Shown: piece by piece, positions 37,453 to 48,950 of the stretch
Layout of the letters: each line of letters opens with the position of its first letter
How positions within the stretch are numbered: position 1 is the first letter of the stretch
Source: Sapria himalayana
Lineage: Eukaryota > Streptophyta > Magnoliopsida > Malpighiales > Rafflesiaceae
Assembly (NCBI GenBank): GCA_029783825.1
Contig: JAREIK010002047.1
Span: forward strand, 47,609-111,608
DNA: 64,000 bases
Direction of reading: 5' to 3'
Notes under the pieces: generated by a model
Told to the model about the DNA's origin: nothing
Database searches by the model: none
What the model saw: only the letters and a program-made list of their open reading frames with translations
Made by a program: the position numbers and the translations under genes

Positions 37453-38953
37453 AAGTTTTGTTTTATTATTATAACTCTCTCTTTTGGCGGAGGAATACCA
37501 TTTTTACAAGCTAAGATCTACCCCTTTTCCCCTTTACACCCACTTACAAATAAATAAATTAAACTTGCCATAACATTCTAACAGTTTACTAAAAGCCCAT
37601 GGTAGACTTTCATAGACTGGAAATTGAGTAGGATTTTAGCTAAGCCGCTGGCTATTTTGCTAAAATGGACGATTTTTCCATCTAAATTTTAGGGCTTATC
37701 TTTATCTCCTCAGCTTATTCCTTTCCTTAGTTTCTGGTGGTCTCCTTATGGCCAGGACCTTCCGCGTTCCTTATGCTTTGTAGAAAGTTCTTTTACCTTC
37801 GTAGATTTGTCCATGCTACTTTTGTCAGAGACTCGCTTTGTAGACAAGTACACCATGAATCTCTGACTCTCCTCCAGCATCTACCTCTCTTGCACATCCC
37901 CTTATACACCCATCTGATAGATCAAACAAAAAAAAACAAGCACAGACAAACACCCAACAGACTTTGACTTGATACGAATCAAATCCACTTTTCCAGACAT
38001 ATATGCAAGTACCTAGTAGACTTGCGACTATGAGATCCTGTTATACATCTAATTACCCTCCCTAACCCCTTGTTAATAGAATCAACCCCAAGCATTAGTC
38101 AAATAATGATTCCAAAATACCTGCTCTTACCTAATCTGGTGAATTGGGCCACTTCGCATGGTGCATGCAGTCTCTTTACTGCATCTCAGTTTCTCTGAGT
38201 TTAAATTTTTCTGGACTTTTCCACTTTCTAGATATGCATGCTTATGCTCTAGCACTGCTTAGAGAGACAGCTTATAGCTGCTTTTTCCGCAACATTCACA
38301 CATATCCTCTTAACCTGGAATTAATACAGACAGTACACCAAACAAAAGTTTTCTTTTAACAATTCCAGCAACTGCTGGATTTTCTGGATCTTTGTTTATC
38401 TGTCACTAAAAACTTCCAACTCAGGAAGTAGAAAGCAAACTATTTACATATCAACTTATAATTATGTGTTCTTTTCGAGAGCACTATATATATAATCTGA
38501 AATTACGCAAAAAAATGAAGCAACCCAACAAAAGGAAGCGACAAGGAACAGCAGCACAGCGCAGCACTATATATATAATCGTCCTAACAGCAGCACTATA
38601 TATATATAATCCTCTTAACCTGGAACAGCAGCACAGCGCAACCAAGCCACAAGCAACACAAAAAGGAACAGCAACACAAGCAACAATACCTTGCACTATT
38701 ACCTTGCCCTATTTCCTTGTCCTATTACAGCAGCAGGAACAGCAGCAAAACAAGGAACAAAAGATTATCCTTATTTAAGATTCACTATGGCTTTGTTATA
38801 TAACAGCGTTTATATAGCAGCATTAAGGTCAGAATACATATTATCATATTATCTTAGCACCCTTACATTTTAGCTAACCTACAAGGAAAGTCAAGATACA
38901 TATTTTAAAGCACTCATTATTCCCACACAATCCATCAGAAAGTTGAGGCTTTG
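37453..38953 (-). other. LINE 3' untranslated region
   Basis: About 1.5 kb between the ORF2 stop and the poly(A) tail. No conserved frame is present. It includes an imperfect repeat cluster at 38470-38640 with AGCAGCACTATATATATAAT units and a duplicated CCTCTTAACCTGGAA (38307 and 38612). The 38100-38760 frames on the + strand have no recognisable domain. Confidence 0.7.
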
Positions 38954-40289
38954 TTATACCTTCGTGATCTGTTTATTTGTTCTAATATAAGGAAAACCCA
39001 TTTTATCTAAACATGTTATTCCCTTTAATTTGTTTGGCATGAGTTTCTCATTATATTCTATATCTCCTCTGGTGGTGCCTATTTTAGATAGACTGTCCGC
39101 TAGATTATTAGCTTCTCTATATATATGTATTATTGAGGCCTTCAGTTCGTCCATAAGACCAAGAATTACTTCCAGATCCTCTTCATACCTCCATAATATT
39201 TTCTTATTAATTACTGTCTCAACTAGTAATTTTGAGTCTACCTGAACTTCAATGTTTTTAAAGTTAAGCTGCTTACAAATCTCTAACCCTGATTTTAATT
39301 CTCTAATTTCTGAATCTAAAGCCGAGGAGGCTCTACTAGATCTGGTGAAAGCTCTCTGTACTGTCCCTGTATGATCTCTTATTACCCCGCCTCCTCCTGT
39401 TATTCCAGTGTCCCTGCTAAAACTCCCATCCGTATTAAGTGAGAGTTTCCCAACCGGCGGAGCATTCCACTGTATACATTTAGCCCATTGCCGTTCTAAA
39501 ACTTTATATGTGAGATCCCATTCTTTCTCAAGCTTCTTTTCTTGTTTCATTTCCTGAATAACTATCGGTTTTATTAGTGATATATTACATATCTCCTTTC
39601 TAATATCTTTTATAATTTCTGTTAAATTCATCCTTATATTTTCGAATTTACTTTTGTTTCGAGATTTCCATATACACCAAATAATTAGATGCGGCAGTTT
39701 CTGATTAAGCCATTTCCTGGTGGGGCTTTTCGTGTTCTCCTTTTCCCATTTTTTAACTTTATCTATTAATCCATCATCTATTTTACATATTCTTTTTTCC
39801 CCTTCCATCTCTTTCCATATTTCTACTGCGATGGGACCATTAGAAAGCAAATGATCAGTGGTTTCAACCACTTGTAAATAGCATTCGCATCTTGATGCCA
39901 TGTTTATTCCTTTCTTTTGTATATTTATATCTACCAGTATAGCATTCATTAATGCCTTCCATGTGAAGGAGCGCATTTTTTGCGGTATGTTTTCTTGCCA
40001 TACCCATTTAAATAGAGTTTGAGCCAGTTTTTTCTTTCTGACCAAATCTTTTGCCGACTCGAGGGAAAAGTTTCCTTGTGGTGTTAACGTCCATTTCCAG
40101 CCGCTCCTCTTTAGTATAGAGTGTGAGTCAACTATCTCTTTTTGTTTTACCATTGACTTCCAACTGTTCGAGACTTTCTTAGTGGTCTTATTCTTATTAT
40201 CTAAATATCTTGCCCGCATATATTTAGCCCAAAGATTATCGCTTTCTTTAAGTCTCCACCAGCTTTTACAGTCCCAGGCAGCTATCGCA
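38954..40289 (-). CDS. LINE ORF2 C-terminal part: zf-RVT and RNase H
   Basis: Open from the truncation point 40289 to the stop at 38954, about 444 residues; the first in-frame Met is at 40219. Upstream of it the frame reads [20 protein letters not shown], the usual end of the LINE RT thumb. The zf-RVT region follows, with [32 protein letters not shown] and IWKEM. The RNase H domain shows [19 protein letters not shown] (catalytic Asp), [14 protein letters not shown] (Glu), [12 protein letters not shown] (Asp) and [17 protein letters not shown] (final Asp). The catalytic reverse transcriptase core and endonuclease are missing, so the copy cannot retrotranspose itself. RNase H after zf-RVT is characteristic of many plant L1 elements. 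Confidence 0.93.
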
Positions 40290-40306
40290 TGTTAGGTAGA
40301 GAGATT
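40290..40306 (+). repeat. LINE target-site duplication, right copy
   Basis: TGTTAGGTAGAGAGATT adjoins the truncated 5' end of the LINE. The GATA array resumes immediately after it. Confidence 0.9.
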
Positions 40307-42106
40307 GATAGACAGATAGATAGGCAATTGTATTGATATATATATTGACATATTATTAGACAAATAGATAGATAGATATCTAAATAAATATATATATATA
40401 ATGATAGATAGACATGTAAATAGATAGATAGACAAATAAATAGATAGTTAGATAAAAAGGTAGATAGATTGGTAGAAAAATAGATAAATAGATAAATATA
40501 CAGATAGATAGATAGATAAATAGATAGATAGACAGACAGATAGATAGAAAGATATATTGATAGATAGATATATGGAAATATTAAATATTGACAAACATAT
40601 TTATTAATAGATAGTTAGATAGAGAAATAAAATATCTGATAGAAAGATAGAAAGATCAATTGATAGACAGTTAGATAGACACATTGAAAGATAGTTAGAT
40701 AGATAGATTAATTGATAAATAGATTGATTTTTAGATAGACAAATAGATAGATAGATAGATTGATAGATTGACCAATAGATAGAACAATATATAGATAGAT
40801 AGATTGATTGATTTAAAGATTGATAGATAAATTAATAGATATATAGATATATAAATAGATAGATAGATAGATTGATAGAAAGATTAATAATCAGATTGAT
40901 AGAAAGATTAATACATAAATTTATAGACATTTTGATCAAAAAAGTTTCATAGAGAGATTGATTGACATATAGATAGGCATATTGATAAACTAATAGGTAT
41001 ACAAATAGATAGACAGATAGATTGACAATTATATAGATAGATATATTGACATTTTATTAGGCAAATAGATAGACAGACAGATAGATAGATAAATAGATAG
41101 ATAGATAGGTAAATAGATAGATAGATAGATACAAAGAAAGTAAGATAGTTAGATATATAAATAGATAGATAGATAGACATATAGTTAGACATATATAGAT
41201 AGAGAAATTTAATAGATAGATTAATGGATGGATGGATAGATAGATTGAATGATAGATAGAAATATAGATAGATAGACAGATAGATGATTGATAAAGAAAC
41301 AAATAGATTGATAGATTTTTAGATAGATCAATTGACAGACAGATATATAGATAGATAGATAGACAAATAGATAGATAAATGATTCATTGATATATAATTA
41401 GATAGATAAATAGATAGATAGTATAGAGAGATAAATAGGTGGGCAGATAGATAAATATATATTTAGACAGATAGATACATAGATAGAAAGATTGATAGAT
41501 AGATTGATAGATAGACAAATAAATAGATAGATAGATAGATATATAGATAGATAGACATATAGATATACATTTAGATTAATAGATAGATAAATAAACATAT
41601 AGATTGATAGATAGATAAATGTATAGAAAGATAGATAAATACAAAGATAGATAGATAGACATATAGATAGATAGATAGAAAGATATATAGAAAGATAGTT
41701 AGATAGATTGACAAATAGACAGACAGATAGATAGATAGAATGATAGAATGATAGTTATAAAATAGATAGACATATAGATATATAGATATATAGACAGATA
41801 GTTAAACATATAGATAGACAGATAGATTGATTAATAGATAGAGAGATAGATTGATTAATAGATAGATAGATAGATAGAATGATAGAAAGAAACATAGATA
41901 GATAAATAGATAAATAGATAGACAAATAAATAAATTGATATATAGATAGATAGTAAGATTTATAGATAGATAGATAGATCGATTGATAGATATATAGATA
42001 GATAGAAATAAAGATAGTGAAATAGATAGCTAGACAAATAGATAAAAAGATAGATACACAAGTAGATAATTAGATAGAATGGTAGACATATATAGACAGA
42101 AAGAGA
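40307..42106 (+). repeat. diverged GATA array, segment 2
   Basis: 1.8 kb of the same GATA/GATT/GACA text as segment 1, continuing it on the far side of the LINE. It ends at AAAGAGAG where CACTA-type subterminal sequence starts. Confidence 0.97.
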
Positions 42107-42728
42107 GATGGATTTCCATCGCTAAGTGTAGCCACGGATCCTAATTTTCCATCACTATTTTTGTGACAATTTTTAATTTTTCGTCGCTAAAATAGAGATG
42201 GATTTAGATTTACATCGCTATTTTAGCAATGTTTTACAATAAACCTTCACTAAAATAGCCATAGAAATTTGCAATCTATCGCTAAAATAGCGATGGAAAA
42301 TCAAAATCTTATCGCTGAACTTACTTATGGAATTCAATTTTTCATCACTATTATCGCAATTTTTTGTTGCATTCCATTGCTAATTTATTTTCTTGTACAC
42401 TTTTTGAGTCATTTTAGATACGTAATATTCCATCGCTATAATTTAATATCCATTGCTAAATACCTTTTTACTTAAATTTTTTTTATATTAATTAAAAAAT
42501 CACTACAATATATTTAATTTTAAATAATTAGAAACTATAATAATAAAAAACACACATTCATTGGAAAAATAAATATTAATTTAGTTCATTATTGAAAATA
42601 AAAGCAATACAAATAACTTACATTAATTATGTTACAACAATTTTAAAAACTCTTAACACAATAACTAGTTCATATCATCATCTTATAAAAAAACTAGCTC
42701 ATAATCTAAAAATCATGATCACAACCTA
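42107..42728 (+). repeat. outer CACTA left arm
   Basis: Subterminal repeats CATCGCTAAAATAGCGATGG and variants in both orientations (42110-42470), then AT-rich sequence. No CACTA terminus is visible at the GATA junction, so the tip is deleted or overwritten. Confidence 0.65.
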
Positions 42729-42759
42729 TACTACAATAAAAATCTTATATAGTTAGGGA

Positions 42760-43110
42760 TAATTCCCTAGCTAAATAAGCATTTTCCGTTGCTAAATGAA
42801 AAATAGCGACGGATTACCGAAGGATCAGTTCCCCATCTAAAGTGTTTCTTACTAATATATAGTGACGGATAGTGTCCCTAGCTAAAAAGTTAGCGACAGA
42901 AAAATCCCTTGCTAAAAAACACAAATTCCCTCGCTAAATTAGCAAGATAAATGAGATTTTTTGTCGGCAAGTGAAAATAACGATAGATGATTCCCTAGCT
43001 AAAGTGTTGTTAATAAATGTTAGCGACGGATATAGTCCTTAGCTAAAGAAAATTAGCGATCGAAAATCCATCGCTAATTTTAATATTTCCCTAGCTAATT
43101 TAGCAATAAT
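42760..43110 (-). repeat. inner CACTA left subterminal repeats
   Basis: TTCCCTAGCTAAA, AGCGACGGAT and TCCATCGCTAA motifs occur in both orientations every 20-40 bp. These are likely binding sites for the element's second protein (TNPA-type), by analogy with En/Spm. Confidence 0.8.
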
Positions 43111-43789
43111 TTTTTCCTAGATATTTTAATTTCAAAATTAATTTCAGAATTTAAATTATTTTATAATTTTTTAATAAAATAATTTAATATTTTTATATCA
43201 AATTGAATAAAAATTGAAACTATAAATAATTTATAATAACCAAAAAATAAAATCATTTAATATCTTATTCTAATTTAATATATTACAAAATTGAAACAAA
43301 AAAATAACAAAATTTTATTTCATCATATTCATCAATGTATCTATTGACAGTGCATAAAGTATAATATATTCATTCATTGACATTGCTTTCTCTCCCTCAG
43401 CTCCTCTGATTATCATTTTTCTACTACGACAAAGATGTCCGAGTCACGACACGTAATGTCTAGTGAAAATTCTATCACTTATAGCAGCTTTGTATGTGAA
43501 ACAATGCGGTATCATATCTGTAAGAAACTAAAAGAAATTAAAATTTTTAAACCACTCAGTCATATTTAAAAAAAGTTATGTTTTAATACATATATAATAT
43601 TGTATTATATATGTAAATATATACTAGCATTTCACTCGTACATATATTACTACAGTATATGTATATAAAAATTGCAATATTATGTGTACATATAAACTGA
43701 ATACAAATATACTCAGTATTATGTACACAAAATATGGTAGTATTATATGTACGTATATACTGACTTTCTTCGTACGTATATACCTCATT

Positions 43790-44245
43790 TGGTGCTGTTG
43801 CTACAACTCCCACTACCACTCTTGCCGTTGCTGCCATTGCCACTGTTACTGCCAATACCATTGTTGTTGTCGCCTCCGCCACTACTGCTGCAACTGCCTC
43901 TGCTGCTGCCATCGCTGCGGCCACCGCTACCACCACCCCAACTGCTATCACTGCCACCACAGCTGTCATTGCCACCTCTACCACTGTTGCCGCTGCTTCA
44001 GGTGTAGCCGCTGCTACTGTCACTGCTTCCGCTGCTTTTGAAGTAGCTGCTGCTGCTGCTGCCACTGCCATTGCCTCCGATGCCACCGCTCATTCCGCCA
44101 CCGCTCCCGCCACCACAGCCACCATTGTTGCCCCCACTGATGTTGCCGCCACCACTAGAGCCGCTGCAGCCACCACTAGAGCCATTGCTGCTTCTGCTGA
44201 TGCCGCTGCCATCACAACCGCTGCTGTCGTTGCTACTACTTCTGA
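43790..44245 (+). repeat. GCY/ACY triplet tract, unit 1
   Basis: Period-3 sequence built of GCT, GCC, ACT, ACC and related triplets, GC-rich against AT-rich flanks. Open frames on both strands (Ala/Val on minus, His/Cys/Leu on plus) follow from the period and have no other coding sign. Confidence 0.9.
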
Positions 44246-44959
44246 TAATAGGCTTTTACATAACTATAATAGGTTAAAACTCTACCCAAAAAATTTGGAT
44301 ACACAAATATTTTCACAGATATATAAAAATAGTTATTATAGACATGAACAAACACAAATTAAAGTTGATTGTCATATAACTTAAACTAAAATTTAATAAA
44401 AAATAGAAACTATAAATGACAATTTTAAATTAAACAAAATAAAATTCATTGAATAAATTATTCTAATACAATATTTTAAGTAACTAAAAAAAATAACAAA
44501 ATTTATATTACATCTTAGTAATCAATGTATCTACCGACTATGCATAATGTTTAATTTATCAATGCATTGACATTGCGTTCTCTCACTCTGCTCCTCCGAC
44601 CACCAACTTTCCATTATGAAAAAACTATCCAAGTCATGGTACTTCATGTCTGTTAAAAATTAGTTCACTTATATAAGTTTCATATGGGAAACCATGCAGT
44701 ATCACATCTGTAAGAAATTTAAACCACTAAATCAAATCAAAATAAATTAAAAAAAAACTATGGTTTGATAAATATATATTACTACAACAAAATGTACATA
44801 TATACTAGCATTTCACTCGTACATATATTACTACAGTATTTGTACATATAAATTATAGTATTATAAATACATATATACCGAGTACATATATACTCAGTAT
44901 ATATGTACATAAAATACTATAGAATTATACATACGTATATACTGACTATATACATACGT

Positions 44960-45360
44960 ATATTCAGCATTTGTTGTCGTTCCTACTACTTCCATTGCCA
45001 CTGCCACCCTTGCCTCCCCTGCCGCTCGCCGCCGCCTCTGTCGGTACTAACGCTGCCGCTGTAGTTGCTGCTAACGCTGCTGCCTCCACTATCACCTCTA
45101 CCATTGCCGTTGCTGTCGGTGCTACCACCATAGCTACTGCTATCGCTACTGCCTCTACCGCCGCTGCCCCTGCTACCATTGCTGCCTCAACTGCCGCCGC
45201 TTTCCCTGATGCTGCCGCTTCTTCCACTACCTCCGCTGTAGTTGCTGCCGCTGCTGCCGCGGCTACCACATGTACCACTGCTACCGTTACAGCCACGGCC
45301 GCCACTATCGACACCACCACTACCTTTGCTGCCACCGCCGCTGCCATGGCTACCACTACT
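44960..45360 (+). repeat. GCY/ACY triplet tract, unit 2
   Basis: Same composition as unit 1, with different triplet order. It is open in one + frame as Ala/Thr and in a minus frame as Ala/Val. Confidence 0.9.
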
Positions 45361-46134
45361 GATAATAGGCTTTTACATACCTATAATAAGCTAAAACTCT
45401 ACCCAAATAATTTGGAGAAACACAAATATATTCACAGATATATAAAAATAGTTATTATAGACATCAACAAACAAAAATTACAATTGATTGTCATATAGTT
45501 TTAACAAAAATTTAATTAAATAATTAATAATTTTAAATTAAATTTAATAAAAACAGAAACTATAAATGAAAATTTTAAATTAAACAAAAAATTTTCATTT
45601 AATAACTTATTCTAATATAATATTTTAAATAACTAAAACAAAAAAATAATAAAAATTATATTACATCTTATTAATCAATGTATCTACTGACTATGCATAA
45701 AGTATAATCTATCAATGCTTTGAAGTTGTTTTCTCTCCCTTTGCTCATCCAATCACCAACTTTCTGCTACAAAATATAATGCATATAATGCTGTCCGAGT
45801 CACGGTGTATAATATTTGTTGAAATATGTCTTCACTTATACAAGCTTCGTATGGAAAATAATGTGATACCATATCTGTACAAAATTTAAACCACCAAATC
45901 AAATCAAATTAAATAAAAAAAACTATGTTTTGATAAATATATATTGCTACCGTAAATATGTACATATATACTAACATTTCACTCATAACTATATTACTGC
46001 ATTATATGTACATATAAACTATAGTATTATGCGTACATATATACTGAGTACATATATATACTCAGCATATATGTACATAAAATATTGTAGTATTAGATGT
46101 ACGTATATAGTGAAAATATACATATGTATATACC

Positions 46135-46492
46135 ACATTTATTGCCATTGCTGCTGCTCCCTCTACAGCTGCTGCTCTTGCCGCAACTGTCTCTGCCGCT
46201 GCCATTGCTGCTGTATTTGTCACTGCCGCTACTGCTACAACTACCACTATCGCTGCTACCGATGTTGTCGCTGCCACCCCGCCGCCTCCACCATTGCTGC
46301 GGCTGTCGCTGATGCCCCTGATGTCACTACTGCCACTGATGCCGCTACTATCCCTTCTACCACTACTATCGTTGATGCCGCTGCTGCCACTGCTGCCACC
46401 GCTGCCACCACTGTAGCCACTACTGCCACCACTACAGCCACTGCCACTTCTGCCACCACCGCTATTGTCACTTTCATCGTGCCATTGCTGAA
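46135..46492 (+). repeat. GCY/ACY triplet tract, unit 3
   Basis: Third copy, with more ACT/ACC in its distal half. It ends before TGAAAATAGGCTTTTACATA, the same boundary as in the other two. Confidence 0.9.
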
Positions 46493-47214
46493 AATAGGCT
46501 TTTACATACCTATAATAGGCTAAAACTCAACCCAAAAAATTTAGAGACACAAAACCATATTCACAGATTATTAAAACAAATATTATAGACATGAACAAAC
46601 ACAAATTAAAGTTAATTATCATACAGCTTCAACAAAAACACAAAAGATGTCCAGCACTTATGCTTAGAGATAAAAAGAGTGCAAAAATAAAATGTTTTTA
46701 AAATAATAAAGATTATATAAGCTAGACCTTTTTTTGATTAAGCTGAAATCGGTAATATGGGACCCATGCATTGGCAGGACCACGGTAATGTCTCGATGCT
46801 TTGAATCAAGATTTTTTCTTTTGTCTCACATAATGTGTCCTGCAGAGATTCATACTTTGGTTAATCAAAAAAGTAATTAACAAAACTAGAATAAAAAAAA
46901 ATTGATACCTGCAAAAAAATTTCATAATTATTTGCTACACATAGACAAAAATAAATAACAGTTCAGAAATAATTATCATTCTCAATCATCCTCATAATTT
47001 GTATGGAATGCTAGCCTCTCCTGTGAGGATTCATAGCTGGATCTTGGAATGTTATCTGTTGCGCCAATGCCGCTAACAGTGACTCCAAATAGGATATCTG
47101 CTGTTGCATTACATTTCTTGCATTTCTTCCATCAAATTAGTTATCTGCTCATCCTTCAACCAATTTCTTACATTTTTAACTTCTTTTTCATCAAATTAGT
47201 TATCGGTCTCCATA

Positions 47215-48831
47215 TCTACAATATGTTAATTGCGTAGACAGATGAATTAGAAGTATGACTGCTACAACAAAATGCCACTCCCTTAGAGCCGATTCCGTAC
47301 ACTTGCTGCTTCTTTCGACCTCCTATTGTCTCCAAATAAATAGGATCATAGTCAATTGGTTGAAGGTCCATAGAACTCTTAACTTATTGATGAGCAGCTG
47401 TCACACATTCCTCCTTTAGGTCCTGAGATAAAATAGAGAAAAAAACTACTCTAGATTTACCAAAAATAAAATAAATATTTTGCATTCAAAATAATTTTCA
47501 TAATGTACTGTAGTTTTATAAAATCTAATTAATATAATAATTTCATACAACAATCATCTAAGACTTTTTTTCAACATACTGACCATCCACTTTCTTCACA
47601 TGCATCTTCCTGAAAATCTCATAAAAATTTGAATCTCGACCCAATTTTCCAGCCTAGAATATGTTTGTTTTAAGTTATAAAAAAACAAATGATAAAAAAA
47701 TTTAACAAAATTAATAAAACCATGTAGAGATTTTATTTATTGGACTATTAGGACAAACACAAAATATATAAATGTTTAGAATTTTAAATTTGTACCAAAT
47801 CTCAAGTGTGCTCAATGCTCGACTTTGAACTTCCAGTGTGTCGACAGATTCCTGAACCTAGTCAAGCTACCTCACTTCTTCAATTTTTTCTGGCAATATC
47901 TGATTTTTTCTTCACATCTAGCTCCTCCCAATAATTAAGACACTCAGGTCAGTCTTTCTCGGATATAAAATCAGGTATTTCTTTCATTTTATTTAATTTA
48001 TGGACAAAATCAGAATACCATTGAGTAGATTTGATCTTCCATAATGACTTTATCTTTCCATAAAATTTGGGTGCCCATGTGCACTGATTCTATAAATAGA
48101 AAAATGATAAAAGAATTTATATTAACAATAAGAACATAATTATTTACTATTTGAATAATAACCAATATAAAAGTTAAGTAATTAGATAATTATTTTTCAA
48201 TTCTTTTGTTTTGTTATTGTAACCTAAAAGTCATTAAAATATGGCTGGTTTTTCGATTCAGAAACTTTCTTCCATGAGAAAGCTTTAGAATCATTCATTT
48301 TCTTAAAAGTCTTTGTAATTATAGTCGAACACTTGTGAGTTAGAATAAAACTGTACAAATAAATAAATAACATTGAAAACAAGAAAATCATAACAATATA
48401 AAAAAACCACTGACAGTAATATCGAAATTTTTTTTTCATGTCATTTTTACATATTTCTTTTACCTCTCATCCACAATCTCAATTTCTAACTTTACACTGA
48501 TTGCAGAGGAAGGCACAACATTTGATGATATTATTGGAAATGTAAATGAGGGAACAATCGGTGTAAAATGTGGTGTAGAAGATAGAGATGGATCAAAGGT
48601 TTGTGTATGAAGCACAATGGATGGTGGGCTTACATCTGATAAAGTTGATAGTAGAGGTCTCAATGATGGTGATGGTGATAGAAATGGAGATGGTGATTGT
48701 GATGTTGAAGTCTGGATATGGTGGCTATGAGATGGTACTAATTCTGCAACATGATGTAACATACTAGATGAATTTGGTTCATTTATGTGTCCACGTCCAC
48801 CTCCACCATGGCCACGTCCTTTAGGCACCAT
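47215..48831 (-). pseudogene. CACTA second gene, Transposase_24-like remnant
   Basis: Begins MVPKGRGHGGGGRGH at 48831, then a Ser/Pro/His-rich region to 48460. Further minus-strand blocks are separated by AT-rich, probably intronic, gaps. These are FKKMNDSKAFSWKKV (48300), CTWAPKFYGKIKSLWK (48070), LNYWEELDVKKKSDIA (47930), SVDTLEVQSRALSTLEIW-like text (47830), AGKLGRDSNFYEIFRKMHVK then KVDGQYVE (47640), and ETIGGRKKQQVYGIGS (47310). The order matches plant transposase family Transposase_24 of En/Spm elements. Some in-frame stops and unclear splice sites make present function doubtful. Confidence 0.75.
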
Positions 48832-48950
48832 TTACTATACAAAATAAAACATAGAACAAAAAATAGAGATATGATGAACAAGCATGTATTTTCGAATAAA
48901 ACACACCGATAGATTTCAATAAAATATAAAAAGTCTTTGATAGTTTAAAT

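Larger units (their letters stand above)
37441..40289 (-). mobile_element. 5'-truncated L1-type LINE, 2.85 kb
   Basis: The minus strand carries an open LINE ORF2 end, a 1.5-kb 3' untranslated region, then ACTTTATAAAAAAAA as poly(A) tail. It is flanked by a 17-bp target-site duplication cut out of the GATA array. The 5' end (40289) falls inside coding sequence with the frame still open, so this is a typical 5' truncation made during insertion. The intact frame implies a young insertion. Confidence 0.95.
43200..46640 (+). repeat. 1.15-kb unit present three times in tandem
   Basis: Units start at about 43200, 44385 and 45535. Each runs through AT-rich sequence, CAATGTATCTA-TGAC, a TTCTCTCnCT-GCTC box, CA-ATCTGTA-AAA, TACGTATATACTGA, a triplet tract of about 400 bp, and GATAATAGGCTTTTACATA. 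Visible divergence between units is moderate, so the triplication is older than the nested ends. Confidence 0.93.

Noticed and set aside
43583..46523. Ala/Val/Thr-rich and Leu/Pro-rich frames up to 175 codons
   Set aside because: They coincide exactly with the GCY/ACY triplet tracts and are open in several frames on both strands, which points to the period-3 repeat and not to a selected protein.
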